DNA of 64,000 nucleotides from Megalopta genalis (lineage: Eukaryota; Arthropoda; Insecta; Hymenoptera; Halictidae), in assembly GCF_051020955.1 (NCBI RefSeq), contig NW_027476771.1, positions 62,001-126,000 on the forward strand, written 5' to 3'. Under the pieces are notes generated by a model. That model saw nothing but the letters and a program-made list of their open reading frames with translations. It did not search any database and was not told the origin of the DNA. Below are positions 1 through 13,106 of the stretch, in pieces. The position numbers and the translations under genes were made by a program. The stretch's first letter is position 1. The number at the start of each line of letters is the position of its first letter.

Positions 1-960
1 TCGCAAGTATTTGAAGTTAAATCATGTGTTTCGCATGGATTTGAAGCTAACTCGTTCGTTTCGCCTGCATCTGAAGCAATATCACTTATAACGCAAGTAT
101 TTGAAGATAAATCATTTGTTTCGCTCGGATTTGAAGCAAAACCTTCTACATCGCATTAATTTGATGCTACATGATTGTGTTTCGCGTGGATTTGGAGCTA
201 ACTCGTTTATTTCGCAAGCATTTGAAGCTATATCAATTATATCGCAAGTATTTGAAACTAAATCATTTGTTTGCATGAATTTGAAGCTAAACCATATGTT
301 TCGCATGAATTTGAAGCTAAATTATGTGATTAGCATGGATTTGAAGCTAAATCGTTTGTCTCGCCTGCATTTGAAGCTATATCACTTAAATCACAAGTAT
401 TTGAATCAAAATCATTTGTTAACATAGATTTGAAACTAATCCTTCTACATCGCTTTGATTTGAACCTACATCATGTGTTTCGCCTGCATTGAAGCTAACT
501 CGGTTATTTCGCCAGCATTAGAATCTATATCACTTATATCGCAAGTATTTGAAGCTAAATCATTTGTTTCGTATGGATCTGAAGCTAAACCTTCAACATC
601 GCATTGATTTGAAGCTACATCATGTGTTTCGCATGGATTTGAAGCTAACTCGATTATTTCGCCAGCATTTGAAACTATATCACTTACATCGCAAGTATTT
701 GAATCTAAATAATTTGTTTCGCATGGATTTGAAGCTAAACCATCTATATCGCATTGATTTGAAGCTACATCATGCGTTTCGCATGGATTTGAAGCTAACC
801 TTACTACATCGCATTGATTTGAAGCTAGATCATGTGTTTCGCATGGATTTGAAGCTAACTCGTTTGTTTGACCAGTATTTGAATCTAAACCATTTGTTTC
901 GCCTGGATTTGAAGCTAAACCTTCTACATCGCATTGATTTGAAGCTACATCATATGTTTC

Positions 961-3900
961 GCTTAGTTTTTGAATCTAACTCGGTTATTTCGCCAGCATT
1001 TGAAGCTATATTACTTTTATCGCAAGTATTTGAATCTAAATCATTTGATTCGCATGGATTTGAAGCTAAACCTTCTACATCGCATTGATTTGAAGCTACA
1101 TCATATGTCTCGCACGGATTTGAAGCTGTCTCGATTATTTCGCCAGCATTTGATGCTAGACCACTTATATCGCAAGTATTTGAAGTTAAATCACTTGCTA
1201 CACATGGATATGAAGCTAAACCTTCTACATCGTTTTGATTTGAAGCTACATCATGTGTTTCGCATGGATTTGAAGCTAACTCGATTATTTCGCAAGCATT
1301 TGATGCTAGCCCACTTAGATCGCAAGTATTTGAAGCTAAATCATTTGTTTCGCATGGATCTGAAGCCAAACCTTCTACACCGCATTGATTTGGTGCTACA
1401 TCATATGTTTCGCATGGATTTGAAGCTAACTCGTTTATTTCGCCAGCATTTGAAACTATATCACTTATATCGCAAGTATTTGAATCTAAATAATTTGTTT
1501 CGTATGGATTTGAAGCTATACCATCTATATCGCATTGATTTGAAGCTACATCATGTGCTTCGCTTGGATTTGAAGCTAACTCGATTATTTTGCCAGCATT
1601 TTAAGCTATATTACACATATCGCAAGTATTTGAAGCTAAATCATTTGTTTCGCATGGATTTGAAGCTAAACCTTCAACATCGCATTGATTTGAAGCTACA
1701 TCATGTGTTTCGCATGGATTCGAAGCTAACTCGTTCGTTTCGCCAGCATTTGAAACTATATCACTTATATCGCAAGTATTTGAATCTAAATAATTTGTTT
1801 CGCATGGATTTGAAGCTAAACCATCTATATCGCATTGATTTGAAGCTACATCATGCGTTTCGCATGGATTTGAAGCTAACCTTACTACATCGCATTGATT
1901 TGAAGCTAGATCATGTGTTTCGCATGGATTTGAAGCTAACTCGTTTGTTTGACCAGTATTTGAAGCTAAATCATTTGTTTCGCCTGGATTTGAAGCTAAA
2001 CCTTCTACATCGCATTGATTTGAAGCTACATCATATGTTTCGCTTAGTTTTTGAATCTAACTCGGTTATTTCGCCAGCATTTGAAGCTATATTACTTACA
2101 TCGCAAGTATTTGAAGCTAAATCATTTGTTTCTCATGGATTTGAAGATAAACCTTATACATCGCATTGATTTGAAGCTACATCATGTGTTTCGCATGGAT
2201 TTGACGCCAACTCGTTTGCTTCGCCTGCATTTGTAGCTATATCACTTATATCGCAAGTATTTGAATCTAAATCATTTGATTCGCATGGATTTGAAGCTAA
2301 ACCTTCTACATCGCATTGATTTGAAGCTACATCATATGTTTCGCATGGATTTGAAGTTAACTCGTTCGTTTCGCCTGCATTTGAAGCAATATCACTTATA
2401 TCGCAAGTATTTGAATGTAAATCATTTGTTTCTCTTGGATTTGAAGCTAAACCTTCTACATCGCATTGATTTGAAGCAAAAGCGTTTGTTTCGCCTGCAT
2501 TTGAAGCTAACTCGGTTACTTCGCCAGCATTAGAATCTATATCACTTATATCGCAAGTATTTGAAGCTAAATCATTTGTTTCGCATGGATCTGAAGCCAA
2601 ACCTTCTACATCGCATTGATTTGAAGCTACATCATGTGTTTCGCATGGATTTGAAGCAAACTCGTTCGTTTCGCCTGCATTTGAAGCAATATCACTTATA
2701 TCGCAAGTATTTGAAGCTAAATCATTTGTTTCGCGTGGATTTGAAGCTAAACCTTCAACATCGCTTTGATTTGAAGCTACATCATGTGTTTCGCATGGAT
2801 TTGAAGCTAACTCGTTTGTTTGACCAGTATTTGAATCTAAACCATTTGTTTCGCCTGGATTTGAAGCTAAACCTTCTACATCGCATTGATTTGAAGCTAC
2901 ATCATATGTTTCGCTTAGTTTTTGAATCTAACTCGGTTATTTCGCCAGCATTTGAAGCTATATTACTTATATCGCAAGTATTTGAAGCTAAATCATTTGT
3001 TTCTCATGGATTTGAAGATAAACCTTATACATCGCATTGATTTGAAGCTACATCATGTGTTTCGCATGGATTTGACGCCAACTCGTTTGCTTCGCCTGCA
3101 TTTGTAGCTATATCACTTATATCGCAAGTATTTGAATCTAAATCATTTGATTCGCATGGATTTGAAGCTAAACCTTCTACATCGCATTGATTTGAAGCTA
3201 CATCATATGTTTCGCATGGATTTGAAGCTATCTCGATTATTTCGCCAGCATTTGATGCTAGACCACTTATATCGCAAGTATTTGAAGTTAAATCACTTGC
3301 TATACATGGATAAGAAGCTAAACCTTCTACATCGTTTTGATTTGAAGCTACATCATGTGTTTCGCATGGATTTGAAGCTAACTCGTTTGTTTGACCAGTA
3401 TTTGAAGCTAAATCATTTGTTTCGCCTGGATTTGAAGCTAAACATTCTACGTCGCATTGATTTGAAGCTACATCATGTGTTTCGCATGGATTTGAAGCTA
3501 ACCTTACTACATCGCATTGATTTGAAGCTAGATCATGTGTTTCGCATGGATATGAAGCTAACTCGTTTGTTTGACCAGTATTTGAATCTAAACCATTTGT
3601 TTCGCCTGGATTTGAAGCTAAACCTTCTACATCGCATTGATTTGAAGCTACATCATATGTTTCGCTTAGTTTTTGAATCTAACTCGGTTATTTCGCCAGC
3701 ATTTGAAGCTATATTACTTATATCGCAAGTATTTGAAGCTAAATCATTTGTTTCTCATGGATTTGAAGATAAACCTTATACATCGCATTGATTTGAAGCT
3801 ACATCATGTGTTTCGCATGGATTTGAAACAAACTCGTTCGTTACGCCTGCATTTGAAGCAATATCACTTATATCACAAGTATTTGAAGCTAAATCATTTG

Positions 3901-6900
3901 TTTCGCGTGGATTTGAAGCTAAACCTTCAAGATCGCTTTGATTTGAACCTACATCATGTGTTTCGCATGCATTTGACGCTAACTCGATTATTTCGACAGC
4001 ATTTGATACTAGACAACTTATATCGCAAGTATTTGAAGTTAAATCGCTTGCTACACATGGATTTGAAGTTAAACCTTCAACATCGCATTGATTTGAAGCC
4101 AAATCATTGGTTTCGCATGGAGTTGAAGCTATCTCGTTTATTTCGCCAGCATTTGAAACTATATCACTTATATCGCAAGTATTTGAAGCTACATCATGTG
4201 TTTCGCATGGATTTGAAGCTAACTCGATTATTTCGCCAGCATTTGATGCTACACAAGTTATATCGCAAGTATTTGAAGTTAAATCGCTTGCTACACATAG
4301 ACTTGAAGTAGAATCTTCAATACCGCATTGATTTGAAGCTAAATCATTGGTTTCGCTTGGATTTGAAGCTAACTCGATTATTTCGCCAGCATTTGAAACT
4401 ATATCACTTATATCGCAAGTATTTGAATCTAAATAATTTGTTTCGCATGGATTTGAAGCTAAACCATCTATATCGCATTGATTTGAAGCTACATCATGTG
4501 TTTCGCATGGATTTGAAGCTAATCTTACTACATCGCATTGATTTGAAGCTAGATCATGTGTTTCGCATGGATTTGAAGCTAACTCGTTTGTTTGACCAGT
4601 ATTTGAATCTAAACCATTTGTTTCGCCTGGATTTGAAGCTAAACCTTCTACATCGCATTGATTTGAAGATACATCATATGTTTCGCTTAGTTTTTGAATC
4701 TAACTCGGTTATTTCGCCAGCATTTGAAGCTATATTACTTATATCGCAAGTATTTGAAGCTAAATCATTTGTTTCGCATGGATCTGAAGCCAAACCTTCT
4801 ACATCGCATTGATTTGAAGCTACATCATGTGTTTCGCATGGATTTGAAGCAAACTCGTTCGTTTCGCCTGCATTTGAAGCAATATCACTTATATCGCAAG
4901 TATTTGAAGCTAAATCATTTGTTTCGCGAGGATTTGAAGCTAAACCTTCAACATCGCTTTGATTTGAAGCTACATCATGTGTTTCGCATGGATTTGAAGC
5001 TAACTCGTTCTTTTCGCCTGCATTTGAAGCAATATCACTTATATCGCAAGTATTTGGAGGTAAATCATTTGATTCGCATGGATTTGAAGCTAAACCTTCT
5101 ACATCGCATTGATTTGAAGCTACATCATGTGTTTCGCATGGATTTGAAGCTAACTCGATTATTTCGCCAGCATTTCATGCTACACAACTTATATCGCAAG
5201 TATTTGAAGTTAAATCGCTTGCTACACATAGACTTGAAGTAAAATCTTCAATACCGCATTGATTTGAAGCTAAATCATTGGTTTCGCATGGAGTTGAAGC
5301 TAACTCGGTTATTTCGCCAGCATTTGAAACTATATCACTTATATCGCAAGTATTTGAAATTAAATCGCTTGCTACACATGGATTTGAAGTTAAACCTTCA
5401 ACATCGCATTGATTTGAAGCTACATCATGTGTTTCGCATGGATTTGAAGCAAACTCGTTCGTTACGCCTGCATTTGAAGCAATATCACTTATATCGCAAG
5501 TATTTGAAGCTAAATCATTTGTTTCGCGTGGATTTGAAGCTAAACCTTCAAGATCGCTTTGATTTGAACCTACATCATGTGTTTCGCATGCATTTGACGC
5601 TAACTCGATTATTTCGCCAGCATTTGATACTAGACAACTTATATCGCAAGTATTTGAAGTTAAATCGCTTGCTACACATGGATTTGAAGTTAAACCTTCA
5701 ACATCGCATTGATTTGAAGCCAAATCATTGGTTTCGCATGGAGTTGAAGCTATCTCGTTTATTTCGCCAGCATTTGAAACTATATCACTTATATCGCAAG
5801 TATTTGAAGCTAAATCATTTGTTTCGCGTGGATTTGAAGCTAAACCTTCAACATCGCATTGATTTGAAGCTACATCATGTGTTACGCATAGATTTGAAAT
5901 AAACTCGTTCGTTTCGCCTGCATTTGAAGCAATATCACTTATACCGCAAGTATTTGAAGCTAAATCATTTGTTTCGCGTGGATTTGAAGCTAAACCTTCA
6001 ACATCGCATTGATTTCAAGCTACATCATGTGTTTCGCATGGATTTGAAGCTAGCTCGTTCGTTTCGCCTGCATTTGAAGCAATATCACTTATATCGCAAA
6101 TATTTGAAGCTAAATCATTTGTTTCCCGTGGATTTGAAGCTAAACCTTCAACATCGCTTTGTTTTGAACCTACATCATGTGTTTTGCATGCATTTGAAGC
6201 TAACTCGATTATTTCGCCTGCACTTGTAGCAATATCACTTATATCGCAAGTATTTGAAGATAAATTATTTGATTCGCTCGGATTTGAAGCTAAACCTTCT
6301 ACATCGCATTAATTTGAAGCTACATCATGTGTTTCGCATGGAATTGAGTCTAACTCGTTCGTTTCGCCACCATTTGAAGCTATATCACTTATATCGCAAG
6401 TTTTTGAAGCTAAATCATTTGTTTCGCTTGGATTTGAAGCTAACTCGATTATTTCGCCAGCATTTGAAACTATATCACTTATATCGCAAGTATTTGAATC
6501 TAAATAATTTGTTTCGCATGGATTTGAAGCTAATCCATCTATATCGCATTGATTTGAAGCTACATCATGTGTTTCGCATGGATTTGAAGCTAACCTTACT
6601 ACATCGCATTGATTTGAAACTAGATCATTTGTTTCGCATGGATTTGAAGCTAACTCGTTTGTTTGACCAGTATTTGAATCTAAACCATTTGTTTCGCCTG
6701 GATTTGAAGGTAAACCTTCTACATCGCATTGATTTGAAGCTACATCATATGTTTCGCTTAGTTTTTGAATCTAACTCGATTATTTCGCCAGCATTTGAAG
6801 CTATATTACTTATATCGCAAGTATTTGAAGCTAAATCATTTGTTTCTCATGGATTTGAAGATAAACCTTATACATCGCATTGATTTGAAGCTACATCATG

Positions 6901-7110
6901 TGTTTCGCATGGATTTGAAGCTAACCTTACTACATCGCATTGATTTGAAGCTAGATCATGTGTTTCGCATGGATTTGAAGCTAACTCGTTTGTTTGACCA
7001 GTATTTGAATCTAAACTATTTGTTTCGCCTGGATTTGAAGCTAAACCTTCTACATCGCATTGATTTGAAGCTACATCATATGTTTCGCTTAGTTTTTGAA
7101 TCTAACTCGG
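961..7110. repeat. Sub-array marked by a recurrent 31-bp frame-shifting monomer
   Basis: A variant D-type monomer containing CGCTTAGTTTTTGAATC is one base longer than the usual 30. It occurs seven times, at about 961, 2041, 2911, 3661, 4681, 6751 and 7081, each time in the same local context (preceded by a C-type monomer with ATATG). Identical context shows that these are copies of one ancestral event spread by duplication. In both long frames the extra base shifts reading, so the variant has been amplified despite breaking any encoded repeat protein. I saw no copy to the right of 7.1 kb. Confidence 0.85.
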
Positions 7111-8084
7111 TTATTTCGCCAGCATTTGAAGCTATATTACTTATATCGCAAGTATTTGAAGCTAAATCATTTGTTTCTCATGGATTTGAAGATAAACCTT
7201 ATACATAGCATTGATTTGAAGCTACATCATGTGTTTCGCATGGATTTGAAGTTAACTCGTTCGTTTCGCCTGCATTTGAAGCAATATCACTTATATCGCA
7301 AGTATTTGAATGTAAATCATTTGTTTCTCTTGGATTTGAAGCTAAACCTTCTACATCGCATTGATTTGAAGCTACATCATGTGTTTCGCATGGATTTGAA
7401 GCTAACTCGATTATTTCGCCAGCATTTCATGCTACACAACTTATATCGCAAGTATTTGAAGTTAAATCGCTTGCTACACATAGACTTGAAGTAAAATCTT
7501 CAATACCGCATTGATTTGAAGCTAAATCATTGGTTTCGCATGGAGTTGAAGCTAACTCGGTTATTTCGCCAGCATTTGAAACTATATCACTTATATCGCA
7601 AGTATTTGAAATTAAATCGCTTGCTACACATGGATTTGAAGTTAAACCTTCAACATCGCATTGATTTGAAGCTACATCATGTGTTTCGCATGGATTTGAA
7701 GCAAACTCGTTCGTTACGCCTGCATTTGAAGCAATATCACTTATATCGCAAGTATTTGAAGCTAAATCATTTGTTTCGCGTGGATTTGAAGCTAAACCTT
7801 CAAGATCGCTTTGATTTGAACCTACATCATGTGTTTCGCATGCATTTGACGCTAACTCGATTATTTCGCCAGCATTTGATACTAGACAACTTATATCGCA
7901 AGTATTTGAAGTTAAATCGCTTGCTACACATGGATTTGAAGTTAAACCTTCAACATCGCATTGATTTGAAGCCATATCATTGGTTTCGCATGGAGTTGAA
8001 GCTATCTCGTTTATTTCGCCAGCATTTGAAACTATATCACTTATATCGCAAGTATTTGAAGCTAAATCATTTGTTTCGCGTGGA
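5090..8084. repeat. Direct duplication at 2,252-bp spacing
   Basis: About 740 bp at roughly 5090-5832 recur at roughly 7342-8084, offset 2,252 bp (75 monomers plus 2 bp). The copies share rare markers, including GCATTTCATGCTACACAAC and the ACTTGAAGTAAAATCTTC monomer. I saw only scattered single differences, for example CCAAATC against CCATATC near 5715 and 7967. The copies part where 5832 continues GGATTTGAAGC and 8084 continues GGATCTGAAGCC. Confidence 0.75.
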
Positions 8085-8280
8085 TCTGAAGCCAAACCTT
8101 CTACATCGCATTGATTTGAAGCTACATCATATGTTTCGCATGGATTTGAAGCTAACTCGATTATTTCGCCAGCATTTTAAGCTATATTACATATATCGCA
8201 AGTATTTGAAGCTAAATCATTTGTTTCGCATGGACTTGAATAGCTAAGTAATCTACACCGCATTGATTCGAAGCTACATC

Positions 8281-8285
8281 ATGTG
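8281..8285. other. Paralogous empty site of the retrotransposon insertion
   Basis: The array around 8125-8410 carries the same rare markers as the two flanks of the retrotransposon: CATGGACTTGAATAGC just upstream, and the CTCATTTATTTCGCCATC monomer just downstream. In this copy ATGTG occurs once and runs uninterrupted into TTTCGCATGG. It therefore shows the pre-insertion arrangement and confirms ATGTG as the target duplication. A few substitutions separate it from the flanks (for example GATTCGAAG here against GATTTGAAG upstream of the 5' LTR), so it is a paralogue and not an allele. Confidence 0.8.
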
Positions 8286-9642
8286 TTTCGCATGGATTTG
8301 AAGCTAACTCATTTATTTCGCCATCATTTGAAGCTATATCACTTATATCGCAAGTATTTGAAGCTAAATTATTTGTTTCGCATGGAGTAGAAGCTAAACC
8401 TTATACATCGCATTGATTTGAAGGAACATCATGTGTTTCGAATGGATTTGAAGCTAATCTTTCTACATCGCATTGATTTGAAGCTACATCATGTGTTTCG
8501 CATGGATTTGAAGCTAACTCGTTTGTTTGACCAGTATTTGAAGCTAAATCATTTGTTTCGCCTGGATTTGAAGCTAAACCTTCTACATCGCATTGATTTG
8601 AAGGTACATCATGTGTTTCGCATGGATTTGAATCTAACTCGTTCGTTTCGGCTGCATTTGAAGCAATATCACATATATCGCAAGTATTTGAAGCTAAATC
8701 ATTTGTTTCTCATGGATTTGAAGCAAAACCTTATACATCGCATTGATATGAAGCTACATGATGTGTTTCGCATGGATTTGAAGCTAACTCGTTTGTTTGA
8801 CCAGTATTTGAAGCTAAATCATTTGTTTCGCCTGGATTTGAAGCAAAACCTTCTACATCGCATTGATTTGAAGCTACATCATGTGTTTCGCATGGATTTG
8901 AAACAAACTCGTTCGTTTCGCCTGCATTTGAAGCAATATCACTTATATCGCAAGTATTTGAAGCTAAATCATTTGTTTCGCATGGATGTGAAGCTAATCT
9001 TTCTACATCGCATTGATTTGAAGCTACATCATGTGTTTCGCATGGATTTGAAGCTAACTCGTTCGTTTCGCCTGCATTTGAAGCAAAATCACTTATATCG
9101 CAAGTATTTGAAGGTAAATCATTTGTTTCGCATGGATTTGATTCTAAACCATCTACATCGCATTGATTTGAAGCTACATCATGTGTTTCGCATGCATTTG
9201 ATGCTAACTCGGTTATTTCGCCAGCATTTGAAGCTATATCACTTATAGCGCAAGTATTTGAAACTAAATCATTTGTTTCGCATGGATCTGAAGCCAAACC
9301 TTCTACATCGTATAGATTTGAAGCTACATCATATGTATCGCATGGATTTGATGCTAACACGATTATTTCGCCAGCATTTGAAACTATATCACTTATATCG
9401 CAAGTATTTGAAGCTAAATCATTTGATTCGCTTGAATTTGAAGCTAAACCTTCTACATCGCATTAATTTGAAGCTACATCATGGGTTTCGCATGGATTTG
9501 GAGCTACTCGTTTATTTCGCCAGCATTTGAAGCTATATCACTTATATCGCAAGTATTTGAAGATAAAACATTTGATTCGCTCGGATTTGAAACTAAACCT
9601 TCTACATCGCATTAATTTGAAGCTACATCATGTGTTTCGCAT

Positions 9643-11150
9643 GGATTTGAAGCTAACTCGTTCGTTTCGCCTGCATTTGAAGCAATATCACTTATAACGC
9701 AAGTATTTGAAGATAAATCATTTGTTTCGCTCGGATTTGAAACTAAACCTTCTACATCGCATTAGTTTGAAACTACATGATGTGTTTCGCGTGGATTTGG
9801 AGCTAACTCGTTTATTTCGCCAGCATTTGAAGCTATATCACTTATATTGCAAGTATTTGAAATTAAATCGCTTGCTACACATGGATTTGAAGTTAAACCT
9901 TCAACACCGCATTGATTTGAAGCTACATCATGTGTTTCGCATGGATTTGAAGCAAACTCGTTCGTTTCGCCTGCATTTGAAGCAATATCACTTATATCGC
10001 AAGTATTTGAAGCTAAATCATTTGTTTCGCGTGGATTTGAAGCTAAACCTTCAAGATCGCTTTGATTTGAACCTACATCATGTGTTTCGCATGCATTTGA
10101 CGCTAACTCGATTATTTCGCCAGCATTTGATACTAGACAACTTATATCGCAAGTATTTGAAGTTAAATCGCTTGCTACACATGGATTTGAAGTTAAACCT
10201 TCAACATCGCATTGATTTGAAGCCAAATCATTTGTTTCCCATGGATCTGAAGCCAAACCTTCTACATCGCATTGATTGGAAGCTACATCATTTGTTTCGC
10301 ATGGATTTGAAGCTAACTCGGTTATTTCGCCAGCATTTGAAACTATATCACTTATATCGCAAGTATTTGAAGCTAAATCATTTGTTTCGCTTGGATTTGA
10401 AGCTAAACCATGTGTTTCGAATGAATTTGAAGCTAAATTATGTGATTCGCATGGATTTGAAGCTAACTCGTTTGTTTCGCCTGCATTTGAAGCTATATCA
10501 CTTAAATCACAAGTATTTGAATCAAAATCATTTTTTAACATGGATTTGAAACTAATCCTTCTACATCGCATTGATTTGAAGTTACATCATGTGTTTTGGC
10601 ATGGATTTGAAGGTAACTCGTTTATTTCGCCAGCATTTGAAGCTATATCCCTTATAACGCAAGTATATGAAGCTAAATCATTTGTTTCGCATGAATTTGA
10701 AGCTATACCATGTGTTTCGCATGAATTTGAAGCTAAATTATGTGATACGCAAGGATTTGAAGCTAATGCGTTTGTTTCGCCTGCATTTGAAGCTATATCA
10801 CTTATATCGTAAGTATTTGAAGCTAAATCATTTGTTTCGCATGGAGTAGAAGCTAAACCTTATACATCGCATTGATTTGAAGGAACATCATGTGTTTCGC
10901 GTGGATTTGAAGCTAAACCTTCAACATCGCTTTGATTTGAAGCTACATCATGTGTATCGCATGGATTTGAAGCTAACTCGTTCGTTTCGCCTGCATTTGA
11001 AGCAATATCACTTATATCGCAAGTATTTGAAGGTAAATCATTTGATTCGCATGGATTTGAAACTAAACCTTCTACATCGCATTGATTTGAAGCTACATCA
11101 TGTGTTTCGCATGGATTTGAAGCTAACTCGATTATTTCGCCAGCATTTGA
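9643..11150. repeat. 1.5-kb block, copy 1 (partner at about 27571-29078)
   Basis: This block matches 27571-29078 at a constant offset of 17,928 bp. It includes the unusual GTGTTTTGGCATGG (+1) and TTTTTTAACATGG (-1) monomers and the ATATCGTAAGT variant. Differences are few, for example AACTACATGATG here against AGCTACATGATG in the partner. The match ends where this copy reads TTTGATACTAGAC and the partner TTTGATGCTACAC. The pair lies on opposite sides of the retrotransposon. Confidence 0.75.
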
Positions 11151-12075
11151 TACTAGACAACTTATATCGCAAGTATTTGAAGTTAAATCGCTTGCTACAC
11201 ATGGATTTGAAGTTAAACCTTCAACATCGCATTGATTTGAAGCCAAATCATTTGTTTCCCATGGATCTGAAGCCAAACCTTCTACATCGCATTGATTTGA
11301 AGCTAAATCATTTGTTTCGCTTGGATTTGAAGCTAACTCGATTATTTCGCCAGCATTTGAAGCTATATTATTTATATCGCCAGCATTTGAAGCTACATCA
11401 CTTATATCGCAAGTATTTGAAGCTAAAGCATTTCTTTCGCATGGATATGAATCTAAACCTTCTACATCGCACTGATTTGATGCTACAACATGTGTTTCGC
11501 ATGGATTTGTAGCCAACTCGTTTATTTCGCCAGCATTTGAAGCTATATCACTTATATCGCAAGTATTTGAAACTAAATCATTTGTTTCGCATGAATTTGA
11601 AGCTAAACCATGTGTTTCGCATGAATTTGAAGCTAAATTATGTGATTCGCATGGATTTGAAGCTAACTCGTTTGTTTCGCCTGCATTTGAAGCTATATCA
11701 CTTAAATCACAAGTATTTGAATCAAAATCATTTTTTAACATGGATTTGAAACTAATCCTTCTACATCGCATTGATTTGAAGTTACATCATGTGTTTCGCA
11801 TGGATTTGAAGGTAACTCGTTTATTTCGCCAGCATTTGAAGCTATATCCCTTATATCGCAAGTATACGAAGCTAAATCATTTGTTTCGCATGAATTTGAA
11901 GCTAAACCATGTGTTTCGCATGAATTTGAAGCTAAATTATGTGATGCGCAAGGATTTGAAGCTAATGCGTTTGTTTCGCCTGCATTTGAAGCTATATCAC
12001 TTATATCGCAAGTATTTGAAGCTAAATCATTTGTTTCGCATGGAGTAGAAGCTAAACCTTATACATCGCATTGAT

Positions 12076-12697
12076 TTGAAGGAACATCATGTGTTTCGCA
12101 TGGATTTGAAGCTAATCTTTCTACATCGCATTGATTTGAAGCTACATCATGTGCTTCGCTTGGATTTGAAGCTAACTCGATTATTTTGCCAGCATTTTAA
12201 GCTATATTACATAAGTCGCAAGTATTTGAAGCTAAATCATTTGTTTCGCATGGACTTGAATAGCTAAATAATCTACACCGCATTGATTTGTAGCTACATC
12301 ATGTGTTTCGCATGGATTTGAAGCTAAATTATGTGATGCGCAAGGATTTGAAGCTAATGCGTTTGTGTCGCCTGCATTTGAAGCTATACCACTTATATCG
12401 CAAGTATTTGAAGCTAAATCATTTGTTTCGCATGGAGTAGAAGCTAAACCTTATACATCGCATTGTTTTGAAGGAACATCATGTGTTTCGCATGGATTTG
12501 AAGCTAATCTTTCTACATCGCATTGATTTGAAGCTACATCATGTGCTTCGCTTGGATTTGAAGCTAACTCGATTATTTTGCCAGCATTTTAAGCTATATT
12601 ACATATATCGCAAGTATTTGAAGCTAAATCATTTGTTTCGCATGGACTTGAATAGCTAAGTAATCTACACCGCATTGATTTGAAGCTACATCATGTG
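12076..12697. repeat. Degenerate tandem pair at 392-bp spacing next to the insertion
   Basis: Two near-identical stretches starting at about 12076 and 12468 share GTGCTTCGCTTGG, the TTTTGCCAGCATTTTAAGC monomer and the CTTGAATAGC monomer. The spacing of 392 bp is 13 monomers plus 2 bp, because the CTTGAATAGC unit is longer than 30. A third copy lies at about 23255. The second copy is cut by the retrotransposon at 12697. TTTTAAGC gives a stop (TAA) in the minus-strand repeat frame. Confidence 0.7.
12693..12697. repeat. Target-site duplication, left copy (ATGTG)
   Basis: ATGTG immediately precedes the TGTTCC start of the 5' LTR and is repeated immediately after the 3' LTR. Joining the flanks across one copy restores a normal C-type monomer. 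A 5-bp duplication is usual for BEL/Pao integrases. Confidence 0.95.
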
Positions 12698-12698
12698 T

Positions 12699-12718
12699 GT
12701 TCCGTTGTATGACGGAAC
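12699..12718 (+). promoter_or_regulatory. Inverted repeat at the LTR terminus
   Basis: GTTCCGT and ACGGAAC form a perfect 7-bp inverted repeat around a 6-base centre, starting one base inside the LTR end. The same structure is at 19193-19212. Its place fits a terminal recognition site for the integrase or a hairpin; both are inference. Confidence 0.5.
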
Positions 12719-13071
12719 CCTTATAAATCAAGCAAGGAAAAGTGTTGTCCTCGAGTCAAATATTACTGACCATCTACGTCCATTCCTGGGTAGAAGAAAA
12801 TCGCCAGATGTGGATAACCCAGGGACCGAAGGCCCTAGGAAATAACGTATTTTGGACGAAGCAATCGAAATGCCAGAACACCCGTAGTAAACAATTTCGT
12901 TGAAAGCCATTTCCGTCTTCTATTCAAGTATTTCTTTTATGACCCACAGTTGGTCACCAGATGTCAATTCTAGCCGTTTTTTACGATATGCATGTTCCAC
13001 CGAGAAGAGGCATTTTCCGGATCATTGTTTGCTACGGCTTATCCTTGGGACACTCGGAGTACTTCGCGGGC

Positions 13072-13106
13072 GTCACCCGAGGGCACGAACACTACCTGCG
13101 GGTGAC
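13072..13106 (+). promoter_or_regulatory. 8-bp stem-loop inside the LTR
   Basis: GTCACCCG (13072-13079) and CGGGTGAC (13099-13106) are perfect reverse complements with a 19-base loop. The same pair is at 19566-19600 in the 3' LTR. A role in RNA folding or 3'-end formation is possible but not shown. Confidence 0.4.

Larger units (their letters stand above)
1..12697. repeat. Tandem satellite-like array, left arm (30-bp monomer, 150-bp higher-order unit)
   Basis: Every 30 bp the sequence returns to TTTGAAGCTA, followed by a variable middle and a conserved TCGC near base 22. Five monomer types alternate. After the shared start, A continues with AATCATTTGTTTCGCATGGA, B with AACCTTCTACATCGCATTGA, C with CATCATGTGTTTCGCATGGA, D with ACTCGTTTATTTCGCCAGCA and E with TATCACTTATATCGCAAGTA. 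Together they give a 150-bp unit. Phase is kept over kilobases, apart from a few inherited 29- and 31-bp variants. The array runs off the left edge of the window. Long open frames exist on both strands because 30 is divisible by three; I do not treat them as genes. Satellite DNA is the best reading, and a repeat-encoding gene or its remnant is the alternative. Confidence 0.95.

Noticed and set aside
1..12697. CRISPR-like array (direct repeats near 30 bp)
   Set aside because: Repeats abut directly with no unique spacers, monomers diverge gradually, and the inserted element is an animal retrotransposon. No cas-like genes are present.
1..12697. Many plus- and minus-strand open frames of 60-400 codons taken as separate genes
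   Set aside because: A 30-bp period keeps frames open by arithmetic. Starts and ends fall at arbitrary points, frames overlap on both strands, and inherited frameshifts cut them.
12722..12728. TATAAAT as the LTR core promoter
   Set aside because: It is only about 25 bp from the LTR start, which would leave almost no U3. Possible, but not supported enough for a separate feature.
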